A stretch of DNA of 64,000 bases from Tetracentron sinense (taxonomy: Eukaryota > Streptophyta > Magnoliopsida > Trochodendrales > Trochodendraceae): positions 15,177,827 to 15,241,826 of the forward strand of contig CM026551.1 of NCBI GenBank assembly GCA_015143295.1, in the 5' to 3' direction. The notes beneath the pieces are model-generated. The model did not search any database. It saw only the letters and a program-made list of their open reading frames with translations, and was not told where the DNA came from. Made by a program: the position numbers and the translations under genes. Of the stretch, positions 43,191-54,291 are shown in pieces. How positions within the stretch are numbered: the first letter of the stretch is position 1; each line of letters starts with the position of its first letter.

Positions 43191-45825
43191 TTGTTAAGGG
43201 CCATGGACGGATCATATCGGCCCAGATATGTTCCCTATCGGAATAACCTTATGTGATGTGATGATATCAAATTGAGCCCAAAAGAAGAGCCCAAACGTAA
43301 GAAGAAGATTCAGACCTCCATCAGAGATCTAAAGTCAACCTCAAGACTGAAGATGACTCAGACCTGAGATACAGATCAGGGATAACCAATCCTCGAATTG
43401 GATATCTAGTTTTGTTGTACAGCATAGGGGTTTCCCTTGCTCAAAAACAGAATTCGATAAGCCTATACGTACTGGTCAATCCTATGTAATCAAGCTGAGA
43501 ATGGTTTGACGAATTAGTCTGACTGGTTGATAACCACTCTGTAACCATATAGAGCATTGTCCAAACTAACCCAGAACAGAGAACTCGAATAATGTAGAGA
43601 TACACCAACCTGTGGGCAATGTTACCAAACAGAGCTAGTAGACAAAGTTGTTTCTAAACAGACTGCTACCTCAAAATCCGGTTATCCAAAATTCATATAA
43701 AGCCCATTTAGGAATTGTGTTAGAATCACTTCAGGAGAGTAATTCTGTGTGGCAATCACTTTCAGTTATAGTCTAATCTAGTTTATATAATCTGTGTAAC
43801 CACATATTATCTTCAACCAGAATAACTCTAGGCCTTAATTGGATTAATTATTTGTGGGCATCCTAAAGAGGTATAGTGCAGTTTCCACCGGATAGTACAA
43901 ATCTGTAAAGGAGCGAATCGATTCCAAGTTAAGTTGAATCACAGGGATAGAGTTGCCTAATTTCTTTGCACTTACGGGGGATTCTAACTATCTTCAAGAA
44001 GCGTTTGTCATGTCTCATAGCCGAATTAATTAAGTTTTATAGTCATTGTATGCAAGCTATTTTGAAGTTTTAAACCAACAACTCCCAATGCTTCATGAAG
44101 CAGTTGGTGCAAGAATTTTCTTATTAGTTGTGTTTTGGAAAATGTTCATTGTTTGAGACCCAAATTCATTACACTCCTAATTTCACCAAACAATGGTGAT
44201 ATTTTGGCATAACTAAGGTGAATTAGGGTTTCTTATTTAAAAATTTTAAATTTCCTTAATGCTTAGGAAACTAAACACAACATATCTAAAGTCTTTGCAA
44301 TCGGTCCCAACTCTATTTCTCATAAGAAAGCATTTAGCTTTGTATCTTCAGCAACCAAATTGGCATATCAACAAATTCATGCCACTATTGTTATATTTTT
44401 GCATAGGACATAGAGAATGTATCATCCCTTGTAATGAAAGTACTACTTGAAACTTGCTATCTTGAAGAAGTCCACAGAAAAGAATGATAGATAGAGAGAT
44501 GAAAAGGGACCCCAAACTCCAGAATGACCAAAAAGAAAAGATGCTTGGGTATGAGAAGACCCTCTTGTGCTCATCATGTTCAAGAGCACATACCTTAAAT
44601 CAATTGTTGATTCATGATTATGTTTGTTATTTAGTCCAAAAGCATATCATCTTTGCTAATTTAACCACAAATTATTAGAAAAATTAAGAGGCTTTTTTTT
44701 CTTCTCTCTGTGTGTTAACGGATCGACCTAACACATGGAATATGGTTGATTGGTGTCTCCTTTGATCGAATATTTCTATTTTTTTTAAGGTAGACTCACA
44801 CAAACAAGTGTTTTTCAAAACACCCAATACCAATCTCTTGTTTTTTCTGTAGTTAACAAATATCAAATGGGTCACTTAATAATTCTTCTAAAGATCTGCT
44901 TGAGTATCTCTAGATTTGACAATGGTAGCCCTCCAACTTTGATACAGTGGGCTGCTTATGTATACAAAGATTTATTAATGGTTTAAATGTCATTATCATT
45001 CATGTCTTCTTCCTTCAAAAGAGGTGGTAATTACTAAAATAGTAGGGCTTAATTCGAAACTATGGTATGTCATGCATGCAATCGGTTCAAATCAACATAT
45101 CGAAGATCCTTTTTCACCGAAACAGCTCGAAAATGACCTAATCAGGGGATTTTAGCCATACGACAACTAGATTAATATAGCCCATTGATTTGGTGATCAA
45201 AGATAAAAATTTAGATTGATTGGGTGATTAGGACATCTAGATGAAGCTCATTGAATGGCAATGGCCTAATTAACTGGTAGGGAAGTGCGCCACGTGGACT
45301 ATAAGACTGAAAAGCATCTAATATAACCTTACTCAACCTTACATTTGGCCGAATTAAATCACTTTAACCAATAAGTAATCTAACTAAACCCTATACTCCA
45401 TTGAGGATATTACTACTCCCCTACAACATAGTGCCTCTTCTTCTTGTTTTTAGTCGGGAAAGGAAAGTAATTGTGAGACCTCGACATAGGGCAACCCAAG
45501 ACCGGACACGGGGATGTTGGATTCTAGGGTATTTGTGTTTTTAGATGCCTAACGTGATTGTACTTATTGATCCCATAAAACTTGCTTCACTTTATTACTC
45601 ATATTATTTTGTTTGAATTAAGTTATTTGAGAGAATAATACAAATTCACTTATTCAAGTAAAATAACATGAATCGCTACTTGACGGAAAAATCTTTCACG
45701 AGATCGGTAAGTAGCTACTATATTGGGCATCCCAAATTTTTAGACACCCTCAATTTTGCTACAACGCGAACGGTCTGGGTTGCATAAAGTGTTTGTTGGT
45801 AAGGATGCTATAATGTTTTTTTTTT
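43191..45825. other. Intergenic stretch, no gene recognised
   Basis: 43190-44000 has GGCCCAGATATGTTCCC and runs of GATCTAAAGTCAACCTC-like phrases that suggest an old retroelement flank, but no coding motif supports it. 44000-45825 holds only short frames. At 44690-44720 a T-run followed by CTCTGTGTGTTAACGG resembles the tail of the SINE at 51361. Confidence 0.3.
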
Positions 45826-47212
45826 TTTGAAAAAATACATTTACACCCCTGAGATTTGATGAAAATACACATAGATCCCCTCAAGTTTCAGAAAATACAT
45901 TAGATATCCTTATTTTTCAAAATATTGACACTTACACCCCTTCCATCAGTTGATTGTTAGCCAACTGATGGAATGATGATGTCATGGGATAAAATGGTAT
46001 GAACTACCAAAAATACCCTCTCTAAAGTATCCATTTTCTATTTTTCTCATATACGAAATTGTCCCTTCATTTTAAAATCAAATCAAATCCTCTAGGGTGA
46101 CCACGTGTCCTTTTTGACACCCCTTGTGGTGGCCACGTGTCTTTCTTGACACCCCTTAAATGGGGTTAGATTCACCCACCCTTATGGTTCACCCGCCCAT
46201 CCTTTGTTTTTTTTTTTCTAAATATTAATTCTTTTTTTAAGATTTAATAATTATTTTTAAGACTTTTGTAATATTAAAATAGTTTTAAAACAATTAATAT
46301 TTAGAAAAAAAACCAAGGATGGACGGGTGAACCCAAGGGGTGGGTGAATCTAACCCCATTTAAAGGGTGTCAAAAAGGACACGTGGCTACCTCAAAGGAT
46401 GTCAAAAAGGACATGTGGCCACCTCAAGGGTTCACCCGCCAACCCTTGGTTTTTTAAAAAAATATTAATTTTTTAAAAAATGTTTTAATATTAAAAAAAG
46501 CCTTAAAAACAGTTTTTAAATTTTAAAACAAGAATTAATATTAAAAAAAGAATTAATATAAAAAAAAAACCAAGGATGGTTAAGTGAACCCTAGGAGTGG
46601 GTGAATCTTAACTACAGTTAAGGGGTGTCAAAAGGGACACATACACGTGGTTACTTCAAGGGATGTCAAAAAAGACACATGGCCACCCCTAGGGTTCACC
46701 CGCCTATCCTTAGTTTTTTTTTTTTAATATTAATTATTTTTTAAACTATTTTAATATTACAAAAGTCTTAAAAACAATTATTAAATTTTTTAAAAAAAAT
46801 TATATTTAGAAAAAAAAATCAAGGATGAACGTAAGGGTGGGTGAATCTAACCCCATTTAAGGAGTGTCAAAAAAGACACGTGGCTACCTCAAGGGGTGTC
46901 AAGAAGGACACGTGACCACCATAAGGGGTGTCAAAAAGGACACGTGGTCACCCTAGAGGATTTTATTTTATTTTAAAATAAAGAAACAATTTCATATATG
47001 AGAAAAATAGAAAATGACTATTTTAAAAAGGATATTTTTGATAGTTCCCATGACATCATCATTACATCAGTTAACTAATGGTCAACTAATGAAAAAGATG
47101 TAAGTGTCAATATTTTAAAAAGTAGAGATACCTAATGTATTTTTTGAAACCTAAGAGAGTCTATGTGTATTTCCGTCAAACCTTGAGGGGTGTAAATGCA
47201 TTTTCTTTTTTT
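45826..47212. mobile_element. 1.4 kb long inverted-repeat element upstream of LBD4
   Basis: The left arm (from 45826: ATACATTTACACCCCTGAG, CTTACACCCC, ATGATGATGTCATGGGA, CTATTTTTCTCATATACGAA, CCTCTAGGGTGACCACGTGT) is mirrored by the right arm down from 47210 with the same blocks in the same order, over 330 bp or more. The centre contains several half-cores of foldback family F (TTTTTGACACCCCTT, AACCAAGGATGG) in both orientations, and about seven ACGTG motifs. No target duplication was seen because both ends meet T-runs. It ends about 310 bp upstream of the LBD4 TATA candidate. Confidence 0.8.
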
Positions 47213-47339
47213 TCTTTTTTTTTTTGTGGGTTAACACAGAAACACCAAGAAAAAGAGGGAAAGTATAATGCTTCGTCACTAAAGAAAAAGAGGGACTTCT
47301 CTAGCCAAATCAAGCCGAGCCATATATATCTCTTTTTTA

Positions 47340-47405
47340 TATATACATATTACATAATAATAATAATATATATAGAGAGAGAGAGAGAGGGAGAGAGAGA
47401 GATAC
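47340..47405. repeat. TA/TAA then (GA)n microsatellite
   Basis: TATATACATATTACATAATAATAATAATATATA runs into GAGAGAGAGAGAGGGAGAGAGAGAGA. It lies about 370 bp upstream of the LBD4 ATG; GA-repeats are common in plant promoters. Confidence 0.8.
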
Positions 47406-47526
47406 ATGCATAATATACCGAGAAAAAATGGTGGGCCCAAAGATCTTGTCAATAAGGATGTTTTGTCGAGTAAAATCTATGGAGTGGTTCTTTAGTGGGA
47501 CCCTCCAAGATATCCTCTCATTTACT

Positions 47527-47533
47527 TATATAT
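47527..47533 (+). promoter_or_regulatory. TATA box candidate of LBD4
   Basis: TATATA in CTTATATATAGCACC lies about 240 bp upstream of the ATG at 47771. The following DNA is pyrimidine-rich (CTCCCTCCCCCTCCTC, TTCTTCTTCTTTC), as expected for a plant 5' untranslated leader. Confidence 0.5.
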
Positions 47534-47770
47534 AGCACCACCACCTCACCCTTAACTCCCTCCCCCTCCTCACCTTTTTTTAATAGGCGCATCTCTTACT
47601 TTCTAAACACCTCTTCTTGTTTCTTGCACTTTTTCTCTTCTTCTTCTTTCTTCTACTCCTACTACTAGTCTTTGTCTTTCTGGTTAGGGCAAAGTATCCT
47701 ACTTATTAAGGTCAAGTTGTCATTGTAGTAGGAGTGTTTAGGGTACTCACCCTTACCCTTACTTGGAAGA

Positions 47771-47958
47771 ATGAAGGAGAGTGGTAGGAAACAAGGGGCA
47801 GTCTCGCCGTGCGCTGCTTGCAAGCTTCTTCGGAGGCGGTGTGCGCAGGATTGCATCTTTGCCCCTTATTTTCCAGCAGACGAGCCTCAGAAGTTTGCTA
47901 ACGTGCACAAGGTGTTCGGTGCCAGCAATGTCAACAAGATGTTACAGGTTCTACTTCA

Positions 47959-48001
<43 letters not shown>

Positions 48002-50638
48002 AAAATTATGCCAATTTAGTCCTCGTTTTATACAAATTGCCCAAACTTCACTATTTGTTGTTGGAATTTTTCAAAACCCTCCTAAATGTCTTTATGGAGA
48101 GCTAATGTACCCCTTAGGAAGTGGATGTAAAGGTTATTTCAAGTACCTTGTGGGTCTAATCAGGAGTTTTACTGTGGTTTCTGTCAATTCAAGTAGGAGC
48201 CAAGGAGGTAATTGTATATTTCTGCTAGTGAAGTTTTAGTCTAACATAAATCACTCTCAGCTATTAGAATTACTAAGCAGTCCTTATAATTTCATTTAAA
48301 GACTGACATACCCTTGAATTTCTGTTTCTTTTTCTTTTTCTTTTTTGACGAGCAAAAGTTCTCATTATTTCATCTCATTACTTACCTAAACTTCCATAAT
48401 GGACCTAACTAACAATATAAAGCATTTCCAAATTACCAAAATACCCGTTTCTATCGTTTTTTCCACAGGAAACCCGCTAAACTTGACAATTTGTTGAACA
48501 AAGGTACATAGGCCCTCTAATATTTAATAATCATATTTTCTGTTCGATACTTTAATTATTTTAAGACAATTAGTTCCCAATATAAGCTTCCAGTGTCAAC
48601 TTGCCCTAACAAAAACCAAACATATTTTGTTAGCCTCAAAATATATGTAAGGCCAACCTAAAAAATGCCATGTGATTTCTGCTATTAAAACCAATTTTTA
48701 AAAAAAAAAAAAAGACCTTGGAATACTAAATTTGGAATACTAAATATGGATACATCACATGTAAGATATGAAGTAATTCTGTGTAAGGCACTTTTAATTG
48801 AGATGTGAGTACACTAGGTTACAAAATAAAATAATTTTTCATCAAACCGAAGCCGGGAAGAGTTTTTATAAGTTTCAAAAGGTCCGTTGAGCGCTCATGG
48901 CGATGGCTCAAGGGATGAAATCGATCACTTCAAATGCAAAATTTCGGAAGAGGGAAAAATGATGAAACATAAGAGGATTTTTATTTTATTTTTTTGGATG
49001 TTAATATATGATATGTCTATGATGAAGAAATATACAAAAGTCTAACTAAAGTCCAACTTCACCTCGATCGAGATGAGAGGATCATAGATGCCTATAACGA
49101 AGAAATATGCAAAAGTCTAACTAAAGTCCAAAGTTCCTCGATCGAGATGAGAGGATTGTAGATGCGGTGGACTATTCTCGCACTATGTCAGATGTGCGTG
49201 TATGTGTAATACGAGTGTAAATTGTAGATGCGGTGGACTATTCTCTCTAAGAAATATGTCAGATGTCAGATGTTAAGGGAAAAATATGAGTGTAAATTGT
49301 AATTATTTTTAGGTATATTAATCTTTTTTTTCTCTCTCTTTTTCTTTTTTCTTTTTTTTTTTTTGGCAACTCGGAGGGTATCCCCAGCTTGCCTTCGAAA
49401 AAAAAAAACTCCTCAAACCTTCGAGGCAAAGACTAGTCATTCCGATGTCCAACCCCTCCCTCTAGGGAGGATTTAGGAGACTTCCCTTTGTTGGCTACTT
49501 TAATTGTCATTCCTTTTATTCAAAAGTATACTATACTGTTTTTACAAGTAGTGATTCCTTAGTTCATAAAAGATCATATTGATAAAACAGCTTATTTATA
49601 CCCCCAAAAAAAGAGATAAAGCAGCTTATTTTTGCTTTACTTGTATCATTTTTATGTGGAGAATAACGGGTGCAGTCTCCCCAATGAAAATCACGAGAAT
49701 AGTTAGGATGGAGAAGATGTGCTCTCATTAAGAGAAATCGGAGGGCCCACTCACCCCACTAACACTAACTGACCGAACATAAATGATACCAACCCCACCA
49801 TTGGTGGACCACCAAAATAATCATGAGAATTGGTAATTTCTACTTTTTCTTTTTGTCACCAACTCTTGAAAAAGATAAATCAGATCTTTGGGTCATAGAT
49901 TGCTTATTTTCTATGTGGTTTTTCAAAAAGAAGGAAGTTTGTCTGTGGATCATATGAACTCCTTTATTTAACAAGGTGGGTCATGTTGATAGACTTGTAT
50001 CCATAATAGTTCCAAAAAGAAGGGTTGGTACCAATTGACACAAAAGTTAGAAATTTTGTTGAATTTTTAAATTAGCTTAAATGACGCCATCCTGACATCA
50101 CCTCGACCTTGCCCATTGGATATAATTTGGGGCCAAAGAATCCAAAGTTTTGATACACATATATCATTTGTAAATACTAGTCTAAAATGACGCCTCTGGC
50201 ATTGGTCCAGTGGTAGGTTGTATCTCTCATTCATTCATGAGAGGACTCGAGTTCAAGTCGAGGGTGTGGCATTGAGACTCACCATTTGTTCTAACCTAAC
50301 TATTGTAGGAGTTACAAGTGCATCAACGGGGCGATGCGGTTAGTAGCATGGTGTATGAAGCGAATGCAAGGGTACGGGACCCAGTTTACGGATGCGTGGG
50401 CGCCATATCATCATTGCAGCAGCAGATCGACGTCCTTCAAACACAGTTAGCATTGGCACAGGCTGAGGTGGTACACATGAGAATGCGCCAAGCCGCAACA
50501 ATGCCTAATCATGGCGTTAACTCAAATGATAATGCTTCTCCTTCCTCCAAGCTATTATCTCCACACACCAAGTCCTTTTTTGCCATGGACATGGTGGTAG
50601 ACCAGGCCAATATGGGGGAGTCCTTGTGGTCATGCTAG
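47771..50638 (+). CDS. LBD4: LOB-domain (LBD) transcription factor, LBD4-like (2 exons)
   Basis: A plant-specific nuclear DNA-binding protein of class I, in the group linked to organ boundaries and vascular tissue patterning. Exon 1 is 47771-47947 and exon 2 is 50309-50638; the 2361 bp intron has GT-AG ends and the joined frame gives 168 residues, close to Arabidopsis LBD4 as I recall it. The zinc-binding C-block CX2CX6CX3C uses C14, C17, C24 and C28. The GAS block (residues about 43-85) contains FGASNVNKML and, from exon 2, VYEANARVRDPVYG. A leucine-zipper-like coil has L95, L102, L106 and V113. The intron falls after LQ at residue 59, the conserved LOB-domain position. The C-terminus is short and Ser/Asn-rich. 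The intron holds a (CT)n run, a 76 bp duplication and SINE sequence near its 3' end. The gene looks intact. LBD3 is the nearest alternative name. Confidence 0.93.
47962..47999 (+). repeat. (CT)n microsatellite at the start of the LBD4 intron
   Basis: Nineteen CT repeats begin about 14 bases after the 5' splice site. Such a run could vary in length between alleles and lies close to the donor. Confidence 0.92.
49017..49168. repeat. 76 bp tandem duplication in the LBD4 intron
   Basis: GAAGAAATATACAAAAGTC, TAACTAAAGTCCAA and CCTCGATCGAGATGAGAGG occur twice in the same order about 76 bp apart. A further partial repeat, TTGTAGATGCGGTGGACTAT, recurs at about 49156 and 49218. Confidence 0.85.
49340..49470 (-). 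mobile_element. SINE-like remnant in the LBD4 intron
   Basis: A long T-run followed by TGGCAACTCGGAGGGTATCC, and CCTTCGAGGCAAAGACTAGTC, match the layout of the copy at 61199-61300 (T-run, GGAAACTCGGGGTGTCC). Minus-strand orientation with a poly-A tail is inferred. Confidence 0.4.
50190..50300 (+). mobile_element. tRNA-derived SINE head next to the LBD4 3' splice site
   Basis: A-box-like TGGTCCAGTGGTAGGTTG (50203-50220) and B-box-like GAGTTCAAGTC (50249-50259) are spaced as in a tRNA, then GGTGTGGCATTGAGACTCACC. It matches the minus-strand copy at 30775-30885. It ends within about 10-20 bases of the acceptor at 50308, so the branch site region (TTCTAACCTAAC) lies at its edge. Confidence 0.6.
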
Positions 50639-51360
50639 CTTGGAATGCCTTCTTATTTTTATTTTAATTTATACTATCGTGAGCTTTCTTTTGGTGCTTG
50701 CCTTGTTGTTACTGATTTGCTTATCTTCTTACATACATCCTTACAATACATCTCTATGTAATTCAGAGATGATGATGATGATAGATTCGATCACCCACTT
50801 TAGTTTGGGAGGGAACTCTTTATCATTAACCATATTGTAAATATATTTTAACTTATGAATATGAATTGCTATATGCTTATTATTATTATTATTACTACGT
50901 GAAGTTGATACTAATCTAAGATTGTGATGAAATTCAGTGCCCTTGAACTATACATTTATCACAAAAATACATTCTTTTATACGCCTCAACCTGATGATGA
51001 TAGTCATATGTGGTGCAAGTCCATCACCGCACTGTTGGATGTCACTGCTGCTAAACGGGCCGTAAAAGGCTCACTAATGGGACTGAGAAAAGGCGGGCCT
51101 TGATATGGGCCTAAAAAAGTGGGCTTAACAATTGGGCCTGTGATGGCCGGTTCAACTTGATACTAGTGACCAAACTAAGTCCGCAAATTCCATAACCTTT
51201 TTGCTTTGGTCAGAGAGAGAGAGAACAGAAATGGCTCGAAGTAGGAATTTCAACTAAGACAATTTGGACCACAAAAGCCACTTGGCCTATTCAAAAAATA
51301 AAAAATGAACCCCCCATTCACTCCCCTACTTCGAACTTGGAAGACAACAAACAGCAAGCT
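50639..51360. other. LBD4 downstream region
   Basis: Probably holds the LBD4 3' untranslated region (to about 50850, AT-rich with AATAT-type signals) and then intergenic DNA. No other gene is recognised. Confidence 0.35.
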
Positions 51361-51526
51361 AGGGGTTGGTGCAGTTGGCTAGCATCCCGGGTTTGCTCCA
51401 TGTGGTTGTGTGTTCAACTCCCACACCTCGACTTACCTTGGTGTCTGTAAGGAAAATTCCAAAGGGACTAGTCCTTGCCTCCGAATTGGGTTTGCGACAC
51501 CCTCCGTTAACACACAAAAAAAAAAA
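51361..51526 (+). mobile_element. tRNA-derived SINE with poly-A tail
   Basis: Starts GGGGTTGGTGCAGTTGGC with A-box TGGTGCAGTTGGCTAGCA and B-box TGTGTTCAACTCCCACAC, then a tRNA-unrelated body (CCTTGGTGTCTGTAAGG, AAAGGGACTAGTCC) and an 11-A tail at 51516-51526. No convincing target duplication. It is not a tRNA gene: the arms do not fold into a cloverleaf and no anticodon loop is in place. Confidence 0.7.
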
Positions 51527-53812
51527 TCTGACACTGTAGATGCCATGGCAGCAAACAACAGTGTATGTGGTGGAATAATTTAATTTTATAAATAATGTTC
51601 AAACTTGAATCAACTTGTGGGCAGAGTAGCGGCATTACAACTTAAATATCGACCAAGGTGGCCCATTATATGGCAGTCTCCAAAAACTTTGGTAATGGAC
51701 TCCATGTGATGCGAAGAGGAGAAAAAGTTGCTTAATCTTTTTTCTTTCTTGGAACTCCGAGTCAACTTGATTGTAGGTAAGAAACAAGAACTCTATGAGA
51801 ACCTAGTTGCTACCTAGTCGACTTAAAGAAAAAGAAAAAAAAAAGACCTGTAAGATTGTTTGGGCTTGAACTCGGCCCAGCCCGGCCCGATCAGAAGTTA
51901 TGCTTTTATTTCTTGGGTATGGAAAATTAACCTCCAACTTAAATGCCATATTTCACCTCCCACTCACTCTATTTTCCTATTCCATGACATCATGTATCTC
52001 ACCCTCAACCTCACCCTCACCCTCACTCTCACTCTTCACCTCTCCTATCTTCCCCCTCCCTGTATCTTTATAGAAATCATTTTAAAAAAACATTATGTTA
52101 TGTTTATGTTACACAAGTTAGAAGGCAATGACCAAAATGCATAACTTATATAATTGTATATATTTGTAAGTGGAGGGTAGATAGAGAAATACGCCATTGT
52201 AACCCGAAAGTCAATCCGGCCTGGCCCATGGGGCCCTTTGCCTCTGCATTTCGTTAATCTTTCGGGACTTATTCTAAAAATTCTATCACATATTCAAATG
52301 TCAAAACTGTTTGGGTCTTGGGCCAGTGACCTTTGTCTCATGCTTATCACAAGTACATGATGTTCTTCGATGATTTGGATCCAATTTCAGCCTAATCAAG
52401 TTCATTTCATAAAGCACTCTTACCTAGTCATCAAGGCTTCTACTTATCCATTGAGAGATTCCTTATTTCAAAATTCATCACACAACCTTCTCTACATCTT
52501 CTCAGTCATTCACATCTTATTGTTAGCACCACAGGTCTATGATCTTCCTTCACATCCTTTCACATCAAGTTAAAGACTAATACATAGTTTAGCCTTTATG
52601 TTACGATTATTATATTGATGGCGTTGTGTCTAAGAATCAGTTTGCAAAACAAAATCCACAGTAACATTAAGCATCTAGCCTCGCCGAAAGAATATACATA
52701 GCTGACATTAGTGTCCTTAATCTTCTGTTTATCTAATTTAGTTGAAATATTCACCCAATAGATTGTTTCTTCGGCGATATTCTCACGGGTTTGACGTCGC
52801 GATCGTTGCTTCCCCCCAAGTATGTTGGTCTTAAAGTGTGCACGACTAATCCGTTATCACCGACGAATCTTTCAGAATATTCCTTTAATTGGTCTAAGGT
52901 TGGTCTTGAATCAGAATCCCATTTGCCAACAATTCAAAATGATCAGATGCATCTTTATCATTTTGTCTAACATGTCAATTCATTGGTTGGACTTTAGCCC
53001 TCTCCCCTTCAAATATAATCTTGCATTAGATTTTCTAAGCAAAACCTTTTAGTTTCAATGTTCTTCATATTCTACAACACCCCATTTCTTGGATTCACTT
53101 AATTTTTCATTTAAAATTTAGATTTTTATATTGTCTAGATCTTGTATTTCAAATGTGAGAGGGTCACCTACATGACCATGATGATGTTTCATCCCTTTAG
53201 ACAATTGCTTTCTTACAACAGAGGGAATCTTGCTTGTAAATTCGTTTTCTTTTCCCTCAATATAGAAAGTCTTTGAAGAAGAAAATATATAAACAAAAAG
53301 AAGTTGAAAACACATTCATCCTCCTTCCTTTAGCATGTTCATGTTGACTTCTTCTGGTTGGAAATTCAGACCTACCTGAGAAGAATGCTAGACACAGAGA
53401 CATTTCTTCTCCAGTCAAGGACCCCACTTGCAATCTTGGAGGGACATTTCGGTATTAAAAGGTGGAAACTTGTAACCAATAGATAACAGTTTGAAGGAAG
53501 AAAAATAGTAATAGAAAACGAAAAATAATAATATTTAGAATTTGTTTAAATTCAAATTTTTTGTTACCTTTTTACTTTCTTTTCTTTTACGTGAGATAAT
53601 TTGTGGAAGTACTAGTTCGTTAGGGACTTGGGGCGTTTGATACTTTAAAGGTAACCATATGGAACAGGCTTATTGAAGTGCCTTATAATTTATGAGTTAA
53701 GAGTGTTGCTCTCATGAAGAGGGGATTCCCATAGTAGTTCCAATAGCTTTCGTGAAGAGTGTGCTCTTAATGTTTGAGAGTGGGAAAGTCATGTACTGTG
53801 TAACCTTCATAT
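51527..53812. other. Intergenic stretch, no gene recognised
   Basis: 51960-52040 is a CACCCT/CTCACC pyrimidine-rich tract. 52320-53300 contains several medium frames on both strands without a recognisable family; a decayed retroelement is possible but unsupported. Confidence 0.3.
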
Positions 53813-54290
53813 AGGCTCCGTTTGTTTTGATGTAAAATAGGAGAGAAAAAATGAGTTCCACGGGAAATGTCATTTCCTGCATGTTTGTTTATACATAAAA
53901 TCTTTCCAAAATAAAAGGTTTTACAGAAAACAGGTAGCTTTTACGAAAAATTGCTTAAATTTTAAAAATCCTCATGTCATTTTTCTATAAAATCATTTGA
54001 TTTTAAATTTATTTTAAAATGAAAAAATTATCCCTCTACATATTTTTATCAAAATGACAAAATATCTTTAGTCAAATTTTAAAATAATGGAATATATATC
54101 TACCCCCCATTACATGTATTTCTAAAATGACAAAAATATCTCTCCACAAATGACAAAAAATCTCTCTTCACATATATTTTTCAAAATAAAAAATACCAAT
54201 CTTCAAATATAATTCAAAATAACAATAACACTCCTCTTCACTATTATTTAAAATAAAATACCTCTCTTCACATATACTATTTGTAAAAAC
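53813..54290. mobile_element. MITE-like fragment
   Basis: Starts GGCTCCGTTTGTTTTGATG and continues with repeated ATGACAAAAATATCTCTCC and CTTCACATATATTTTTC units. Related sequence stands at 61301-61676, which preserves the other end. Neither copy is complete. Confidence 0.45.
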
Positions 54291-54291
54291 C

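Noticed and set aside
43191-44000. Possible pararetrovirus or retroelement body
   Set aside because: Some phrases look retroelement-like, but no reverse transcriptase, protease or coat motif could be found on either strand.
51361-51526. Possible tRNA gene
   Set aside because: A-box and B-box are present, but the sequence does not fold as a cloverleaf, continues into a non-tRNA body and ends in poly-A: a SINE.
52370-53052. Two plus-strand frames that might be gene exons
   Set aside because: No splice signals join them in a sensible way, codon use is AT-driven and no motif is recognised.
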